40,067 nt of DNA from Dechloromonas aromatica (nom. nud.) (GTDB taxonomy: Bacteria; Pseudomonadota; Gammaproteobacteria; Burkholderiales; Rhodocyclaceae). The stretch spans positions 1-40,067 of the forward strand of contig JAFIHA010000061.1 of NCBI GenBank assembly GCA_017848965.1. Reading direction: 5' to 3'. Of this stretch, positions 1 to 7,359 are shown piece after piece. The translations under genes were made by a program, and so were the position numbers. The notes beneath the pieces are model-generated. The model made no database searches. It was given only the letters and a program-made list of their open reading frames with translations, and was not told the origin of the DNA. Position 1 is the stretch's first letter. Each line of letters begins with the position of its first letter.

Positions 1-552
1 ACGCTGATCGACCAGGCCAGCGCCGGCGACCCGGCACTGGAAGCCATGGCCGGCGGCGCCGGCAGCCGCGTCGGCACCGGCGGCATGATCACCAAGGTCA
101 TCGCCGCCAAGCGCGCCGCCCGCAGCGGCGCCGACACCGTAATCGCCAGCGGCCACGAGGCCAACCCGATCCTGCGCCTGACCGCCGGCGAAGCCCTCGG
201 CACCCTGCTCGTCGCCCAGACACCACCGCTGGCCGCGCGCAAGCAATGGCTGGCCGACCACCTGCAACTGGCCGGCCGTCTCATCCTCGACGACGGCGCA
301 GTCCAGGCACTCAAATCCGGAAAGAGTTTGTTGCCGGTCGGCATCGTTGCCATCGACGGCGAATTCGAGCGCGGCGCCGCCGTCGCCTGCATCGCCCCTG
401 ACGGCCACGAAGTCGCCCGCGGCCTGGCCAATTACGGCAGCGGCGAAGCCCGCCTGATCGCCCGCAAGTCCACCGCCGACATCGAAAGCATCCTCGGCTA
501 CCTGGACGAGCCGGAAATGATCCACCGCGACAATCTGATTCTCGGCGACTGA
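1..552 (+). CDS. proB: Glutamate 5-kinase, C-terminal part (5' end outside window)
   Basis: First enzyme of proline synthesis: ATP-dependent phosphorylation of glutamate to glutamyl 5-phosphate in the cytoplasm. The reading frame is open from base 1 and ends in TGA at 550-552, giving 183 residues. What is seen is the end of the amino-acid kinase domain ([19 protein letters not shown], the conserved GTGGM-TK segment that binds substrate) followed by a C-terminal PUA domain of about 75 residues (from roughly KSLLPVGI to the end, with the typical FERGAAV and [11 protein letters not shown] segments). Full-length ProB is about 370 residues, so roughly the first half is missing because of the window edge and not because of mutation. 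It converges on the porin gene. Confidence 0.95.
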   Translation, partial: TLIDQASAGDPALEAMAGGAGSRVGTGGMITKVIAAKRAARSGADTVIASGHEANPILRLTAGEALGTLLVAQTPPLAARKQWLADHLQLAGRLILDDGAVQALKSGKSLLPVGIVAIDGEFERGAAVACIAPDGHEVARGLANYGSGEARLIARKSTADIESILGYLDEPEMIHRDNLILGD

Positions 553-592
553 CAAGACACTTTGCCGGGACCACATTCGCGACTGCACCCGC

Positions 593-638
593 AAAAAAAC
601 ATAAGCCTCGTTCGAGCCACCATCGAAAGAAGCGAGGC
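593..638 (-). terminator. Distal hairpin with U-tract behind the porin gene
   Basis: GCCTCG (605-610) pairs with CGAGGC (633-638), with an inner TTCGA/TCGAA pairing (611-615 with 623-627). Read on the minus strand the stem is followed, after five bases, by a run of seven T (plus-strand A at 593-599). It would be a back-up terminator for porin transcripts. On the plus strand no T-run follows, so it is less likely to serve proB. Confidence 0.5.
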
Positions 639-684
639 AGAGCAAAGCATCACCGCCGCGATTTAATCACTCAGTGCACAACGC

Positions 685-714
685 AAAACGGCCACTCCGA
701 AGAGTGACCGTTTT
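685..714. terminator. Bidirectional intrinsic terminator between proB and porin
   Basis: AAAACGG-c-CACTC (685-697) pairs with GAGTG-a-CCGTTTT (702-714) around a CGAA tetraloop, with one C/A mismatch in the stem. The A-rich left and T-rich right flanks make it a classical terminator readable on both strands. It lies 26 bp past the porin stop, so it mainly ends the porin transcript, and it can also stop proB transcripts coming from the other side. Confidence 0.8.
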
Positions 715-739
715 ATCGAACCAAACCAGTTAGACTGGG

Positions 740-1903
740 TTAGAACTGATGACGAATACCGATATTGAGACCGGAGGTGTAATCGAGACCGGCACCGGTA
801 AGCTTATTAGCGGCGATAACCGAGGCGACAGGGTTGAATGCACCACCCTGCACAGAGAAGATACCTTCAGCTTCGTTGTTCGTGCTGATCTTGGCGTAAA
901 CCGCGTACAGGTTGGTACGCTTCGACAGGCTGTGGGTATAACCGAGAGCCCACTTAGAAGCCTTGGCATCGGAAACACCAGCCACGTTCAGATCGGTCGA
1001 GTTACGCGAATAGGAAACCAGAACGTTACCGGCTGCACCAACCGGGACCGTAGCACCGAGCATCCACTGCTTGGTCTTGGTATCGAAGGCATTAGACTTC
1101 AGCTGACCATACAGACCGGCAAGCTTGACAACGCCGAAATCGTAGGAAGCACCCAGATCCCAAATCTTGTCCTTGTAGTCAACATCGACAACAGTGTTCG
1201 GGGTAGCATTATTGTTATCCCAGTTGGCACTGACGCCATCAATCGTGACTTGGTGGTAGTTCAAACCGACGAACAGCGGACCGTTCGAGTAGTTCGGATT
1301 GATCGCCCAAATCTTGGCGTTCGTGCTCTTAACACCGGTAGCGGTCGCTTCTTCGTCGCCGATACCATCAGCGGTATAGCCAGCGATGACATTGAAGCCG
1401 CTGAAGTTCGGGGAAACGTAGGCAATCAGATTGTCCAGACGAATCGTAGTCGGAGCGGCGGAAGCGCCCATGGCATAAACGCCACGACCGAAGGTCACAT
1501 CACCAACGGTACCGGCGCCGAACGGATCAACCTTGGAAACCAGGCCGTATTGCGGGGTGTATTGACGACCAGCGGCAACGGTACCGTAGCTGTTGGACAG
1601 AGCCAGGAAGGACTGGCGAGCCGGGCCAGACAGGCCAGCGCCGGTGTCGGCGGTGATGCCGTATTCGAGAACGAAGGAAGCCTTCAGGCCGTTGCCCAGG
1701 TCTTCCGTACCACGGAAGCCGATGCGCGAGCCGGATTGCAGACCGCTGTCCAGAGCGTTACGGCTCTTCAGAGCGCCCGTGTCGGAGCTGGAAGAACGGT
1801 TGTAACCGACGTCAACAACACCGTAGATCTGAACGTTCGACTGCGCGAAAGCAGCGGTGGAAGCCAGGCCAGCGACGGCCAGAGCGATAATCTTCTTTTG
1901 CAT
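740..1903 (-). CDS. Gram-negative porin (Porin_4 / Omp32 type)
   Basis: Outer-membrane general diffusion porin, expected to be a trimer of 16-stranded barrels. The 387-residue product starts with a clean Sec signal peptide (MQKKIIALAVAGLASTAAFA, then QSNVQIYGVVDVGY), where the mature N-terminus is the typical first strand of betaproteobacterial porins. It contains the family segments GFRGTEDLGNGLKASFVLEYG and GRQYTPQYG and ends in IGIRHQF; the terminal Phe is the outer-membrane assembly signal. The start at 1903 is supported by AAGGAG eight bases upstream. Monocistronic: terminators lie behind it, and 174 bp with a candidate promoter and a palindrome separate it from trpC. Which solute it prefers cannot be read from the sequence. 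Confidence 0.95.
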   Translation of the reverse strand: MQKKIIALAVAGLASTAAFAQSNVQIYGVVDVGYNRSSSSDTGALKSRNALDSGLQSGSRIGFRGTEDLGNGLKASFVLEYGITADTGAGLSGPARQSFLALSNSYGTVAAGRQYTPQYGLVSKVDPFGAGTVGDVTFGRGVYAMGASAAPTTIRLDNLIAYVSPNFSGFNVIAGYTADGIGDEEATATGVKSTNAKIWAINPNYSNGPLFVGLNYHQVTIDGVSANWDNNNATPNTVVDVDYKDKIWDLGASYDFGVVKLAGLYGQLKSNAFDTKTKQWMLGATVPVGAAGNVLVSYSRNSTDLNVAGVSDAKASKWALGYTHSLSKRTNLYAVYAKISTNNEAEGIFSVQGGAFNPVASVIAANKLTGAGLDYTSGLNIGIRHQF

Positions 1904-1929
1904 CAGAAAATCTCCTTAGTGGTTAGTTT

Positions 1930-1957
1930 TTGGCCGCCCCCTTGCGGAACCGGCCAA
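1930..1957 (-). promoter_or_regulatory. 5'-UTR hairpin of the porin mRNA
   Basis: TTGGCCG (1930-1936) and CGGCCAA (1951-1957) form a perfect 7-bp stem with a 14-base loop, 27 bp upstream of the porin start codon. Structured leaders are common in stable porin mRNAs and are often targets of small RNAs. That role here is inference. Confidence 0.4.
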
Positions 1958-1989
1958 GCTTTACCTCTCGGATCGAGAAGTTGAAGGGC

Positions 1990-2018
1990 ATTGTGCAAGG
2001 GGGACTTGCAGGCGGCAA
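1990..2018 (-). promoter_or_regulatory. Candidate sigma-70 promoter for the porin
   Basis: On the minus strand TTGCCG (2013-2018) is followed after 17 bases by CACAAT (1990-1995). Each hexamer matches its consensus at four of six positions. Placement fits a leader of about 80 nt containing the hairpin at 1930-1957. This is a weak match found by eye. Confidence 0.3.
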
Positions 2019-2055
2019 GGCTTAATCCGGAGAGTCACTACACATTGTGAAACTC

Positions 2056-2073
2056 TGTTGCATCGATGCAACA
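2056..2073. promoter_or_regulatory. 18-bp perfect palindrome upstream of the porin
   Basis: TGTTGCATCGATGCAACA is perfectly self-complementary. It lies 4 bp past the trpC stop and about 40 bp upstream of the candidate porin -35. No T-run follows on the minus strand, so a terminator is unlikely. Perfect symmetry and position suit an operator for a dimeric regulator. Ten bases of it (TTGCATCGAT) recur at 11504-11513 upstream of the autotransporter gene. The regulator is not identified. Confidence 0.5.
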
Positions 2074-2077
2074 TGAC

Positions 2078-2866
2078 TCAGGAAAAAAGCCGGCCCAGTT
2101 CTTCGCCCGGCTCGTCGGCACGCATGAAGGCCTCGCCGACGAGGAAGGCGTGAACCGCGTTTTGGCGCATCAGACGGACATCTTCGGGCTTCAGGATGCC
2201 GCTTTCGGTGACCACGATGCGCTCCTGCGGGATGCGCCCGAGCAGGCCGAGGGTGGTGTCGAGACTGACCTCGAAGGTGCGCAGGTTGCGGTTGTTGATG
2301 CCGAGCAAGGGTGTCTGCAACTGCAGCGCGGCGTCGAGTTCCTCGCCGTTGTGCACTTCGACCAGCACGGCCATGCCGTAGTCCATGGCCTGGCGCTCCA
2401 ATTCCTGCATTTCCGGCAGGCTCAGCGCGGCGGCGATGAGCAGGATGGCGTCGGCGCCCATGGCGCGGGCTTCGGCGACCTGGTAGGCGTCGACGATGAA
2501 GTCCTTGCGCAGCACCGGCAGGCTGCAGGCGGCGCGGGCGGCCTGCAGGTATTCGGGCGCCCCTTGGAAATACTGGCGGTCGGTCAGTACCGACAGGCAG
2601 GCGGCGCCGTGTTCGGCGTAGCTGCGGGCGATATCGGCCGGCCGGAAATCAGCGCGGATGACGCCCTTCGACGGGCTGGCCTTCTTGATTTCGGCAATCA
2701 CGGCAGCTTGGCCGCAGGCGAGCTTGGCGCGGATGGCGCCGACGAAATCGCGCGGTGCGGCCTGCTGCGCGGCTTCGGCCTCAAGCGCAGCAAGCGGCTT
2801 GAGCGCCAGACCGGCGGCGATTTCCTCACGCTTGGTGGCGATGATCTTGTTCAGGATGTCGGACAT
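2078..2866 (-). CDS. trpC: Indole-3-glycerol-phosphate synthase
   Basis: Converts CdRP (carboxyphenylamino-deoxyribulose phosphate) to indole-3-glycerol phosphate, the fourth step of tryptophan synthesis, in the cytoplasm. The 262-residue single-domain (beta/alpha)8 protein has the family motifs in order: [27 protein letters not shown] and ESGI. The start [12 protein letters not shown] at 2866 matches the family N-terminus. The frame stays open 13 codons further upstream, but that extension lies inside the preceding toxin gene. The ATG comes 2 nt after the yoeB stop (TGA-AC-ATG) with no recognisable Shine-Dalgarno sequence, so translation probably depends on ribosomes finishing the toxin gene. 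It is separated from trpD by about 1.2 kb of inserted genes. Confidence 0.96.
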   Translation of the reverse strand: MSDILNKIIATKREEIAAGLALKPLAALEAEAAQQAAPRDFVGAIRAKLACGQAAVIAEIKKASPSKGVIRADFRPADIARSYAEHGAACLSVLTDRQYFQGAPEYLQAARAACSLPVLRKDFIVDAYQVAEARAMGADAILLIAAALSLPEMQELERQAMDYGMAVLVEVHNGEELDAALQLQTPLLGINNRNLRTFEVSLDTTLGLLGRIPQERIVVTESGILKPEDVRLMRQNAVHAFLVGEAFMRADEPGEELGRLFS

Positions 2867-2868
2867 GT

Positions 2869-3123
2869 TCAATAGTGGTAACGGCATTGGGCAAGCAGGA
2901 TGCAATCCGCTTCGATGGCATAGACCAGACGGTGCTGTTCGTCGATGCGACGCGACCAGAAGCCGGCAAGGTTGTGGCGCAAGGGTTCGGGCTTGCCGAT
3001 CCCTTCAAACGGGCTGCGTTGTATGTCTTTGATCAGACTGTTGATGCGCCGCAGGGTGATTTTGTCGGACTGTTGCCAGTAAAGGTAATCATCCCAGGCG
3101 CGATCGGAAAACTTAATCAGCAT
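2869..3123 (-). CDS. yoeB: YoeB/Txe-family ribosome-dependent mRNA interferase toxin
   Basis: Toxin of a type II toxin-antitoxin pair. Family members bind the 70S ribosome and cleave mRNA in the A site. The 84-residue product ([20 protein letters not shown]...) has the family length and all the catalytic residues known from E. coli YoeB at the same numbers: Glu46 (KPEP), Arg65 (EQHRLVY), His83 and the terminal Tyr84 (CRYHY). It should therefore be active. The start at 3123 overlaps the antitoxin gene by 11 nt, and a longer open frame upstream is not used. Its TGA is 2 nt before trpC, placing a growth-arrest toxin within the trp operon. Confidence 0.95.
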   Translation of the reverse strand: MLIKFSDRAWDDYLYWQQSDKITLRRINSLIKDIQRSPFEGIGKPEPLRHNLAGFWSRRIDEQHRLVYAIEADCILLAQCRYHY

Positions 3124-3373
3124 CGGGCCGCAATTCCCGGACCTCACCACCACCACTGCGTAACTGCCCCACAGCTTCGATCAAGCGCGCGGCATTGGCG
3201 GGACTGCGCAACAAATAGGCTGTTTCCTCCAGCGCATTGAAATCGTCGAGCGACATCATGACCACCGGCTTGCCCTGCTGACGGGTAATCAGCAAGGGCG
3301 CACGATCTTCATTGACGCGATCCATCACATCGGCGAAATGCTGGCGGGTGTAGCTGTAGGTCATGGCTTCCAT
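3113..3373 (-). CDS. yefM: YefM/Axe-family antitoxin (Phd/YefM fold)
   Basis: Cognate antitoxin and autorepressor of the YoeB-like toxin. An 86-residue protein: the N-terminal Phd/YefM DNA-binding domain (MTYSYTRQHFADVMDRVNED, then PLLITRQQGKPVVMMSLDDFNALEET) and a C-terminal tail (LLRSPANAARLIEAV) that in this family wraps the toxin. The start at 3373 is chosen because AAAGGAG lies six bases upstream; a second in-frame ATG at 3364 would give 83 residues. It overlaps yoeB by 11 nt, which keeps antitoxin and toxin translation linked. A paired TGTACA-type operator lies immediately upstream (3386-3403), so the pair probably has its own autoregulated promoter in addition to trp readthrough. Confidence 0.93.
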   Translation of the reverse strand: MEAMTYSYTRQHFADVMDRVNEDRAPLLITRQQGKPVVMMSLDDFNALEETAYLLRSPANAARLIEAVGQLRSGGGEVRELRPDAD

Positions 3374-3385
3374 GGCAAACTCCTT

Positions 3386-3403
3386 TGTACAAATAATCGT
3401 ACA
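3386..3403 (-). promoter_or_regulatory. YefM-YoeB operator (paired TGTACA motifs)
   Basis: TGTACA at 3386-3391 and CGTACA at 3398-3403 (TGTACG on the other strand) are 12 bp apart centre to centre, directly upstream of the yefM Shine-Dalgarno sequence (AAAGGAG, 3380-3386). The E. coli yefM-yoeB operator is known to consist of TGTACA hexamers with this 12-bp spacing, so conditional self-repression by the antitoxin-toxin complex is expected. Confidence 0.8.
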
Positions 3404-3417
3404 ACAACTCGCTTGCG

Positions 3418-4008
3418 TCAAGCCTGCTGCGCCGGCAGATCGGCGATTTCCTCGGTATCCTCCAGCACTGTGGCAACGGGAAGCTTCAGCGATAGCGAGG
3501 CGAAGTCGATTTCGTCACCGTCGAAATATTCGTACAGTACCCAGTGCTGCTCGGCGTTGCGACGGAAGATTTCAAGGCGTTTAGCCGGCAGGTCAACGAG
3601 GACGTACTCCTGCAGGCTTTCCAGCTTGCGGTAGGCGGCGAACTTGTCGCCGCGATCGAAGGCGGCGGTTGTTTCGGAAAGCACTTCGACGACCAGTAGC
3701 GGGTGGCTGATGTAGTCCGGCGTGGCGCAGTCACGGGCATCGCAAGTAACGACGACGTCGGGGTAGAAGAAGCAGTCTGCTGCTTCGACGCGGGTTTTGA
3801 CCGATTCGATGTACACCCGGCAGGGGCTGCCCCTGAGAGCATTGCGCAAGGCGTTGTACAAATTTCCGGTAGCAACGTTATGGGACAAGCGCACGCCAAC
3901 CATCGCAAAGACTTCGCCAGCGATGTACTCGTTACGGTTTGGCTGTTCCGCCTCCCATGCCAGATAGCCAGCAGCGTCGAATTTCGCATTTTCCCGCACC
4001 AGGGCCAT
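3418..4008 (-). CDS. Uma2-family (DUF820) PD-(D/E)xK nuclease-like protein
   Basis: A 196-residue protein of the Uma2 family, a restriction-endonuclease-like fold of largely unknown role. The fold's motifs are visible: Asp84 in YPDVVV, Glu108 in LLVVEVLSETT, then DRGDKFAAYRKL with Asp118 and Lys122, and EYVLVD, the usual family ending of the core. The nuclease core appears intact; activity is not proven for most members. AGGAG seven bases before the ATG at 4008 supports the start. It begins 30 bp after trpD and ends 44 bp before yefM, so it is part of the insertion in the trp operon. By eye its composition is less GC-rich than the trp genes, which suggests horizontal arrival. No partner system is evident apart from the adjacent toxin-antitoxin pair. 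Confidence 0.88.
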   Translation of the reverse strand: MALVRENAKFDAAGYLAWEAEQPNRNEYIAGEVFAMVGVRLSHNVATGNLYNALRNALRGSPCRVYIESVKTRVEAADCFFYPDVVVTCDARDCATPDYISHPLLVVEVLSETTAAFDRGDKFAAYRKLESLQEYVLVDLPAKRLEIFRRNAEQHWVLYEYFDGDEIDFASLSLKLPVATVLEDTEEIADLPAQQA

Positions 4009-4038
4009 GACGAACTCCTGTGGTCTGCGCTTCCGTGA

Positions 4039-5064
4039 TTATGCCGCCAAAGCCTGCGTGCATTCGACGAACTGCGCCAGCTTTGCCCGAGCGGCGCCGC
4101 TGGCGATGGCTTCGCGTGCTTTCGCAATGCCGTCGGCGATGCTGTCAGCAGCGTTGGCGACATAGAGCGCGGCGCCCGCATTCAGGCAAACGATCTCGCG
4201 GGCGGGGCCCGGCTGGTTGTCGAGGGCGGCAAGCATCATCGCCTTCGACTCGTCGGCGCTGCCGACGCGCAGATTGCGCAGCGACATCATCTGCAGACCG
4301 AAGTCTTCCGGATGCACTTCGTACTCGCGGACTTCGCCGTCCTTCAGTTCGCCGATCAGCGTCGTCGCGCCGAGCGAAATTTCGTCGAGGTTGTCCTTGC
4401 CGTGCACGACCAGCACGCGCTCGGCGCCGAGGCGTTGCATGACGCGCACCTGGATGCCGACCAGGTCGGGGTGGAAGACGCCCATCAGGGTGTTCGGGGC
4501 GGCAGCCGGGTTGGTCAACGGGCCGAGGATGTTGAAGATGGTACGCACGCCCATCTCGCGCCGCACCGGCGCGACGTGCTTCATCGCGCTGTGGTGGTTG
4601 GGCGCGAACATGAAACCGATGCCGCACTGCTCAATGCACTCGGCGACCTTTTCCGGCGCCAGGTTGATGTTGGCACCGAGCGCTTCGAGCACGTCGGCGC
4701 TACCCGAGCTTGACGACACGCTGCGCCCGCCGTGCTTGGCCACCTTGGCGCCGGCCGCGGCGGCGACGAAGATCGAGGTGGTGGAAATATTGAAGCTGTG
4801 GGCGGCGTCGCCGCCGGTGCCGACGATATCGACGAAGTGCTTGTCGTAGGGCACCTTGACCGGCGTCGCCAGCTCGCGCATGACGCTGGCGGCGGCGGCG
4901 ATCTCGCCGATGGTTTCCTTCTTGACGCGCAGTCCGGTGACGATGGCGGCAATCATCACCGGCGAGACTTCGCCGCTCATGATCTGGCGCATCAGCGAGA
5001 CCATTTCGTCGTGGAAGATTTCGCGATGCTCGATGACGCGCTGGAGGGCGGCTTGCGGGGTCAT
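4039..5064 (-). CDS. trpD: Anthranilate phosphoribosyltransferase
   Basis: Transfers phosphoribosyl from PRPP to anthranilate, the second step of tryptophan synthesis. The 341-residue product has the PRPP-binding loop [17 protein letters not shown] (from about residue 79) and the following [21 protein letters not shown] segment. That segment usually reads HGNR in better-known homologues; here residue 113 is Gly, probably a lineage variant since everything else is intact. Start [17 protein letters not shown] at 5064, overlapping the trpG stop by 4 nt (ATGA), which is strong translational coupling. Not fused to trpG as it is in E. coli. Downstream the operon is interrupted by the Uma2 gene after 30 bp. 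Confidence 0.97.
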   Translation of the reverse strand: MTPQAALQRVIEHREIFHDEMVSLMRQIMSGEVSPVMIAAIVTGLRVKKETIGEIAAAASVMRELATPVKVPYDKHFVDIVGTGGDAAHSFNISTTSIFVAAAAGAKVAKHGGRSVSSSSGSADVLEALGANINLAPEKVAECIEQCGIGFMFAPNHHSAMKHVAPVRREMGVRTIFNILGPLTNPAAAPNTLMGVFHPDLVGIQVRVMQRLGAERVLVVHGKDNLDEISLGATTLIGELKDGEVREYEVHPEDFGLQMMSLRNLRVGSADESKAMMLAALDNQPGPAREIVCLNAGAALYVANAADSIADGIAKAREAIASGAARAKLAQFVECTQALAA

Positions 5065-5633
5065 TGCTTGTGCTCCTCGAGGAAGTTGTTGAGCAGGTCG
5101 TGACCGCGTTCGGTCAGGATCGATTCCGGGTGGAACTGGACACCTTCGACGGCCAGCGTCTTGTGGCGCACGCCCATGATCTCGCCGTCCTCGGTCCATG
5201 CCGTGACGTCGAGACAATCGGGCAGGCTGGCGCGCTCGATGGCCAGCGAGTGGTAGCGGGTGCAGGTCAGCGGATTGGGCAGGTTGCGGAAGACGCCCTC
5301 GTTCTTGTGGTGCACCGGCGAGACCTTGCCGTGCATCAACGTTTTGGCATGCACGATGCGCCCGCCGAAGGCTTCGCCAATCGACTGGTGGCCGAGGCAG
5401 ACGCCGAGCAGCGGGATCTTGCCGGCGAATTCCTTGATCGCCGCCAGCGACACCCCGGCCTGAGCCGGCGCGCAAGGGCCGGGCGAAATGACCAGATAGT
5501 CGGGCTTGAGACGGGCGATCTCGGCCAGCGTGATGGCGTCGTTGCGGAAGACTTTCACCTCCTGGCCGAGTTCGCCGAAGTACTGGACCAGGTTGTAGGT
5601 GAAGCTGTCGTAGTTGTCGATCATCAATAACAT
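5061..5633 (-). CDS. trpG: Anthranilate synthase component II (glutamine amidotransferase)
   Basis: Supplies ammonia from glutamine to TrpE. A 190-residue class I amidotransferase with the catalytic triad visible: Cys79 in LLGVCLGHQ, and His168 and Glu170 in QFHPES. The oxyanion segment ISPGPCAP is also present. The start [14 protein letters not shown] at 5633 has GAGGGG seven bases upstream, a site that overlaps the trpE stop 10 bp away. It overlaps trpD by 4 nt. In many bacteria this subunit also serves p-aminobenzoate synthase, which may apply here since no pab genes are in view. Confidence 0.97.
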   Translation of the reverse strand: MLLMIDNYDSFTYNLVQYFGELGQEVKVFRNDAITLAEIARLKPDYLVISPGPCAPAQAGVSLAAIKEFAGKIPLLGVCLGHQSIGEAFGGRIVHAKTLMHGKVSPVHHKNEGVFRNLPNPLTCTRYHSLAIERASLPDCLDVTAWTEDGEIMGVRHKTLAVEGVQFHPESILTERGHDLLNNFLEEHKQ

Positions 5634-5643
5634 GGTGCGCCCC

Positions 5644-7131
5644 TCAATCCATCCGCGTGTTCAGGCCCTGTTCGGCCAGTTCGGCGGCGCGCAGCACGGC
5701 GCGCGCCTTGTTCCGGGTTTCTTCCCACTCGGACTGCGGATCGGAGTCGGCGACGATGCCGGCGCCGGCCTGGACGTGCAGCTTGCCGTCCTTGACCACG
5801 GCGGTGCGGATGGCGATGGCCAGGTCCATGTCGCCGTTGAAGCCGAGGTAACCGACCGAACCGGCGTAGATGCCGCGCTTGACCGGTTCCAGTTCGTCGA
5901 TGATTTCCATCGCCCGCACCTTGGGCGCACCGGAGACGGTGCCGGCGGGGAAGGTTGCCTTGAGCACGTCGACCGCATCCAGCCCTTTTTCCAACCGGCC
6001 TTCGACGTTGGAGACGATGTGCATCACGTGCGAATAACGCTCGATGACCATGCGTTCGGTCAGCTTGACGCTGCCGATCTTGGCGACGCGGCCGCAGTCG
6101 TTGCGACCGAGGTCGAGCAACTGGGTGTGCTCGGCCAGCTCCTTGGCGTCCGACAACAGGTCTTCGGCCAGCGCCGCATCCTCTTCCGGCGAGGCGCCGC
6201 GCTTGCGCGTGCCGGCAATCGGGCGCACGGTGACGCGGTCGCCTTCCAGCCGCACCAGGATTTCCGGCGAGGCGCCAACGACGTGGTAGTCCTCGAAGTC
6301 GAAATAGAACATGTAGGGCGACGGGTTGAGGCTGCGCAGCGTCCGGTACAGCGCCAGCGGGCTGGCGTGGAAGGGCTTGGTCATGCGCTGCGACAGCACT
6401 ACCTGCATGATGTCGCCGTCGGTGATGTAGTCCTTGGCCTTCTTCACCGCCTGCTTGAACGCCGCCTCGCCGAACACCGACACCGCCGGTTCCGAATGCG
6501 CCGGCTTTTCGGCGGGAATGGTCACCGGCTGGCGCAGCCTGGCGAGCAGTTCCTTGAGCCGGGCGCGCGCCTTCTGGTAAGCGCCGGGAAAGCCGGGTTC
6601 GGCATAGACGATCAGCGTCAGCTTGCCGGACAGGTTGTCGACGACGGCGATTTCCTCGGACAGCAGCAACTGGATGTCGGGCGTACCGATTTCATCCGGA
6701 CGCTGGCTCTTGGTCAGCTTGGTCTCGATGTAGCGGATCGTGTCGTAGCCGAAGCAGCCGACCAGTCCGCCGAGGAAGCGCGGCAGGCCGGTCGCCTCGG
6801 GCGCCCGGAAGCGCTTCATGTAGCTGTCGATGAAATCGAGCGGGTTGGCGTCGTGCTCGCGCTCGGCGATGCGGTTGCCGGTCAGCACCAGCACCTCGTG
6901 GCCGGTGACGACGATGCGCGTCGGCGACGCCAGGCCGATGATGGAATAGCGGCCGAAGCGTTCGCCGCCCTGCACCGATTCGAGCAGGTAGGTGAACGGC
7001 CCGCCGTTGGGTCCATTGCACAGCTTCAGGTAGATCGACAGCGGCGTGTCGAGATCGGCAAACGTTTCCAGCGTGACGGGAATACGGTTGTAGCCTTGCG
7101 CGGCGAGCGCGTTGAATTCGGTTTCGGTCAT
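5644..7131 (-). CDS. trpE: Anthranilate synthase component I
   Basis: Makes anthranilate from chorismate with ammonia delivered by TrpG, the committed step of tryptophan synthesis. 495 residues. The N-terminal regulatory part carries the LLES element ([20 protein letters not shown]) that forms the tryptophan feedback site. The C-terminal chorismate-binding domain shows [26 protein letters not shown] and [19 protein letters not shown]. Start [19 protein letters not shown] at 7131 with GAGG just upstream; the frame stays open for 34 further codons, but those run into the leader and lack family similarity. First structural gene of the operon. It is preceded by the trpL leader peptide and a GC-rich hairpin, so expression is probably controlled by attenuation as well as by feedback inhibition of the enzyme. 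Confidence 0.97.
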   Translation of the reverse strand: MTETEFNALAAQGYNRIPVTLETFADLDTPLSIYLKLCNGPNGGPFTYLLESVQGGERFGRYSIIGLASPTRIVVTGHEVLVLTGNRIAEREHDANPLDFIDSYMKRFRAPEATGLPRFLGGLVGCFGYDTIRYIETKLTKSQRPDEIGTPDIQLLLSEEIAVVDNLSGKLTLIVYAEPGFPGAYQKARARLKELLARLRQPVTIPAEKPAHSEPAVSVFGEAAFKQAVKKAKDYITDGDIMQVVLSQRMTKPFHASPLALYRTLRSLNPSPYMFYFDFEDYHVVGASPEILVRLEGDRVTVRPIAGTRKRGASPEEDAALAEDLLSDAKELAEHTQLLDLGRNDCGRVAKIGSVKLTERMVIERYSHVMHIVSNVEGRLEKGLDAVDVLKATFPAGTVSGAPKVRAMEIIDELEPVKRGIYAGSVGYLGFNGDMDLAIAIRTAVVKDGKLHVQAGAGIVADSDPQSEWEETRNKARAVLRAAELAEQGLNTRMD

Positions 7132-7171
7132 GGGATACCTCGGGTACGACAACGATGACGGGGTGCTGCAA

Positions 7172-7199
7172 CTGGGTGCGCCGACAGACTCGGCGCCAG
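7172..7199 (-). promoter_or_regulatory. GC-rich hairpin between trpL and trpE (candidate attenuator)
   Basis: CTGG-gtg-CGCCGA (7172-7184) pairs with TCGGCG-CCAG (7190-7199) around a five-base loop, leaving a 3-nt bulge. An uninterrupted alternative is GCGCCGA with TCGGCGC, 7 bp. Its GGCGCC (7192-7197) can instead pair with the GGCGCC inside the leader codons (7226-7231), so two exclusive folds are possible, as expected of an attenuator. No U-run follows it toward trpE, so a standard intrinsic terminator is not shown. Confidence 0.5.
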
Positions 7200-7211
7200 A
7201 CGGGCGAGAGA

Positions 7212-7268
7212 TTATGGACGCCAGGGGCGCCAACGAAGCTCGATGATCCAGTTGTGGGAAGCAGTCAT
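7212..7268 (-). CDS. trpL: trp operon leader peptide (three Trp in 18 residues)
   Basis: An 18-codon reading frame starting at ATG 7266-7268 and ending in TAA at 7212-7214 encodes [18 protein letters not shown]. Trp is at positions 7, 13 and 16; three Trp codons in 18 are far above chance, and the frame sits 80 bp upstream of trpE, where an attenuation leader is expected. Stalling at the Trp codons would change pairing between the leader's GGCGCC and the hairpin at 7172-7199, linking charged tRNA-Trp levels to trpE expression. A Shine-Dalgarno sequence is not obvious, the main weakness of the call. It is not recognised as matching a particular published leader. Confidence 0.75.
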   Translation of the reverse strand: MTASHNWIIELRWRPWRP

Positions 7269-7359
7269 TTGTCGTGAGGTCTAGAGAAGGCCCGGCCGGA
7301 GGCAGCGGGTGGAACGCAGTCTAGCGCATGCGCTTTGCCGCTGTCCACCCGGTCTCGCC

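Noticed and set aside
2867..4038. Mobile element (IS or transposon) carrying the Uma2 and toxin-antitoxin genes
   Set aside because: No transposase, terminal inverted repeats or clear target duplication is visible. The gene junctions are precise. It is called an insertion of genes by unknown means.
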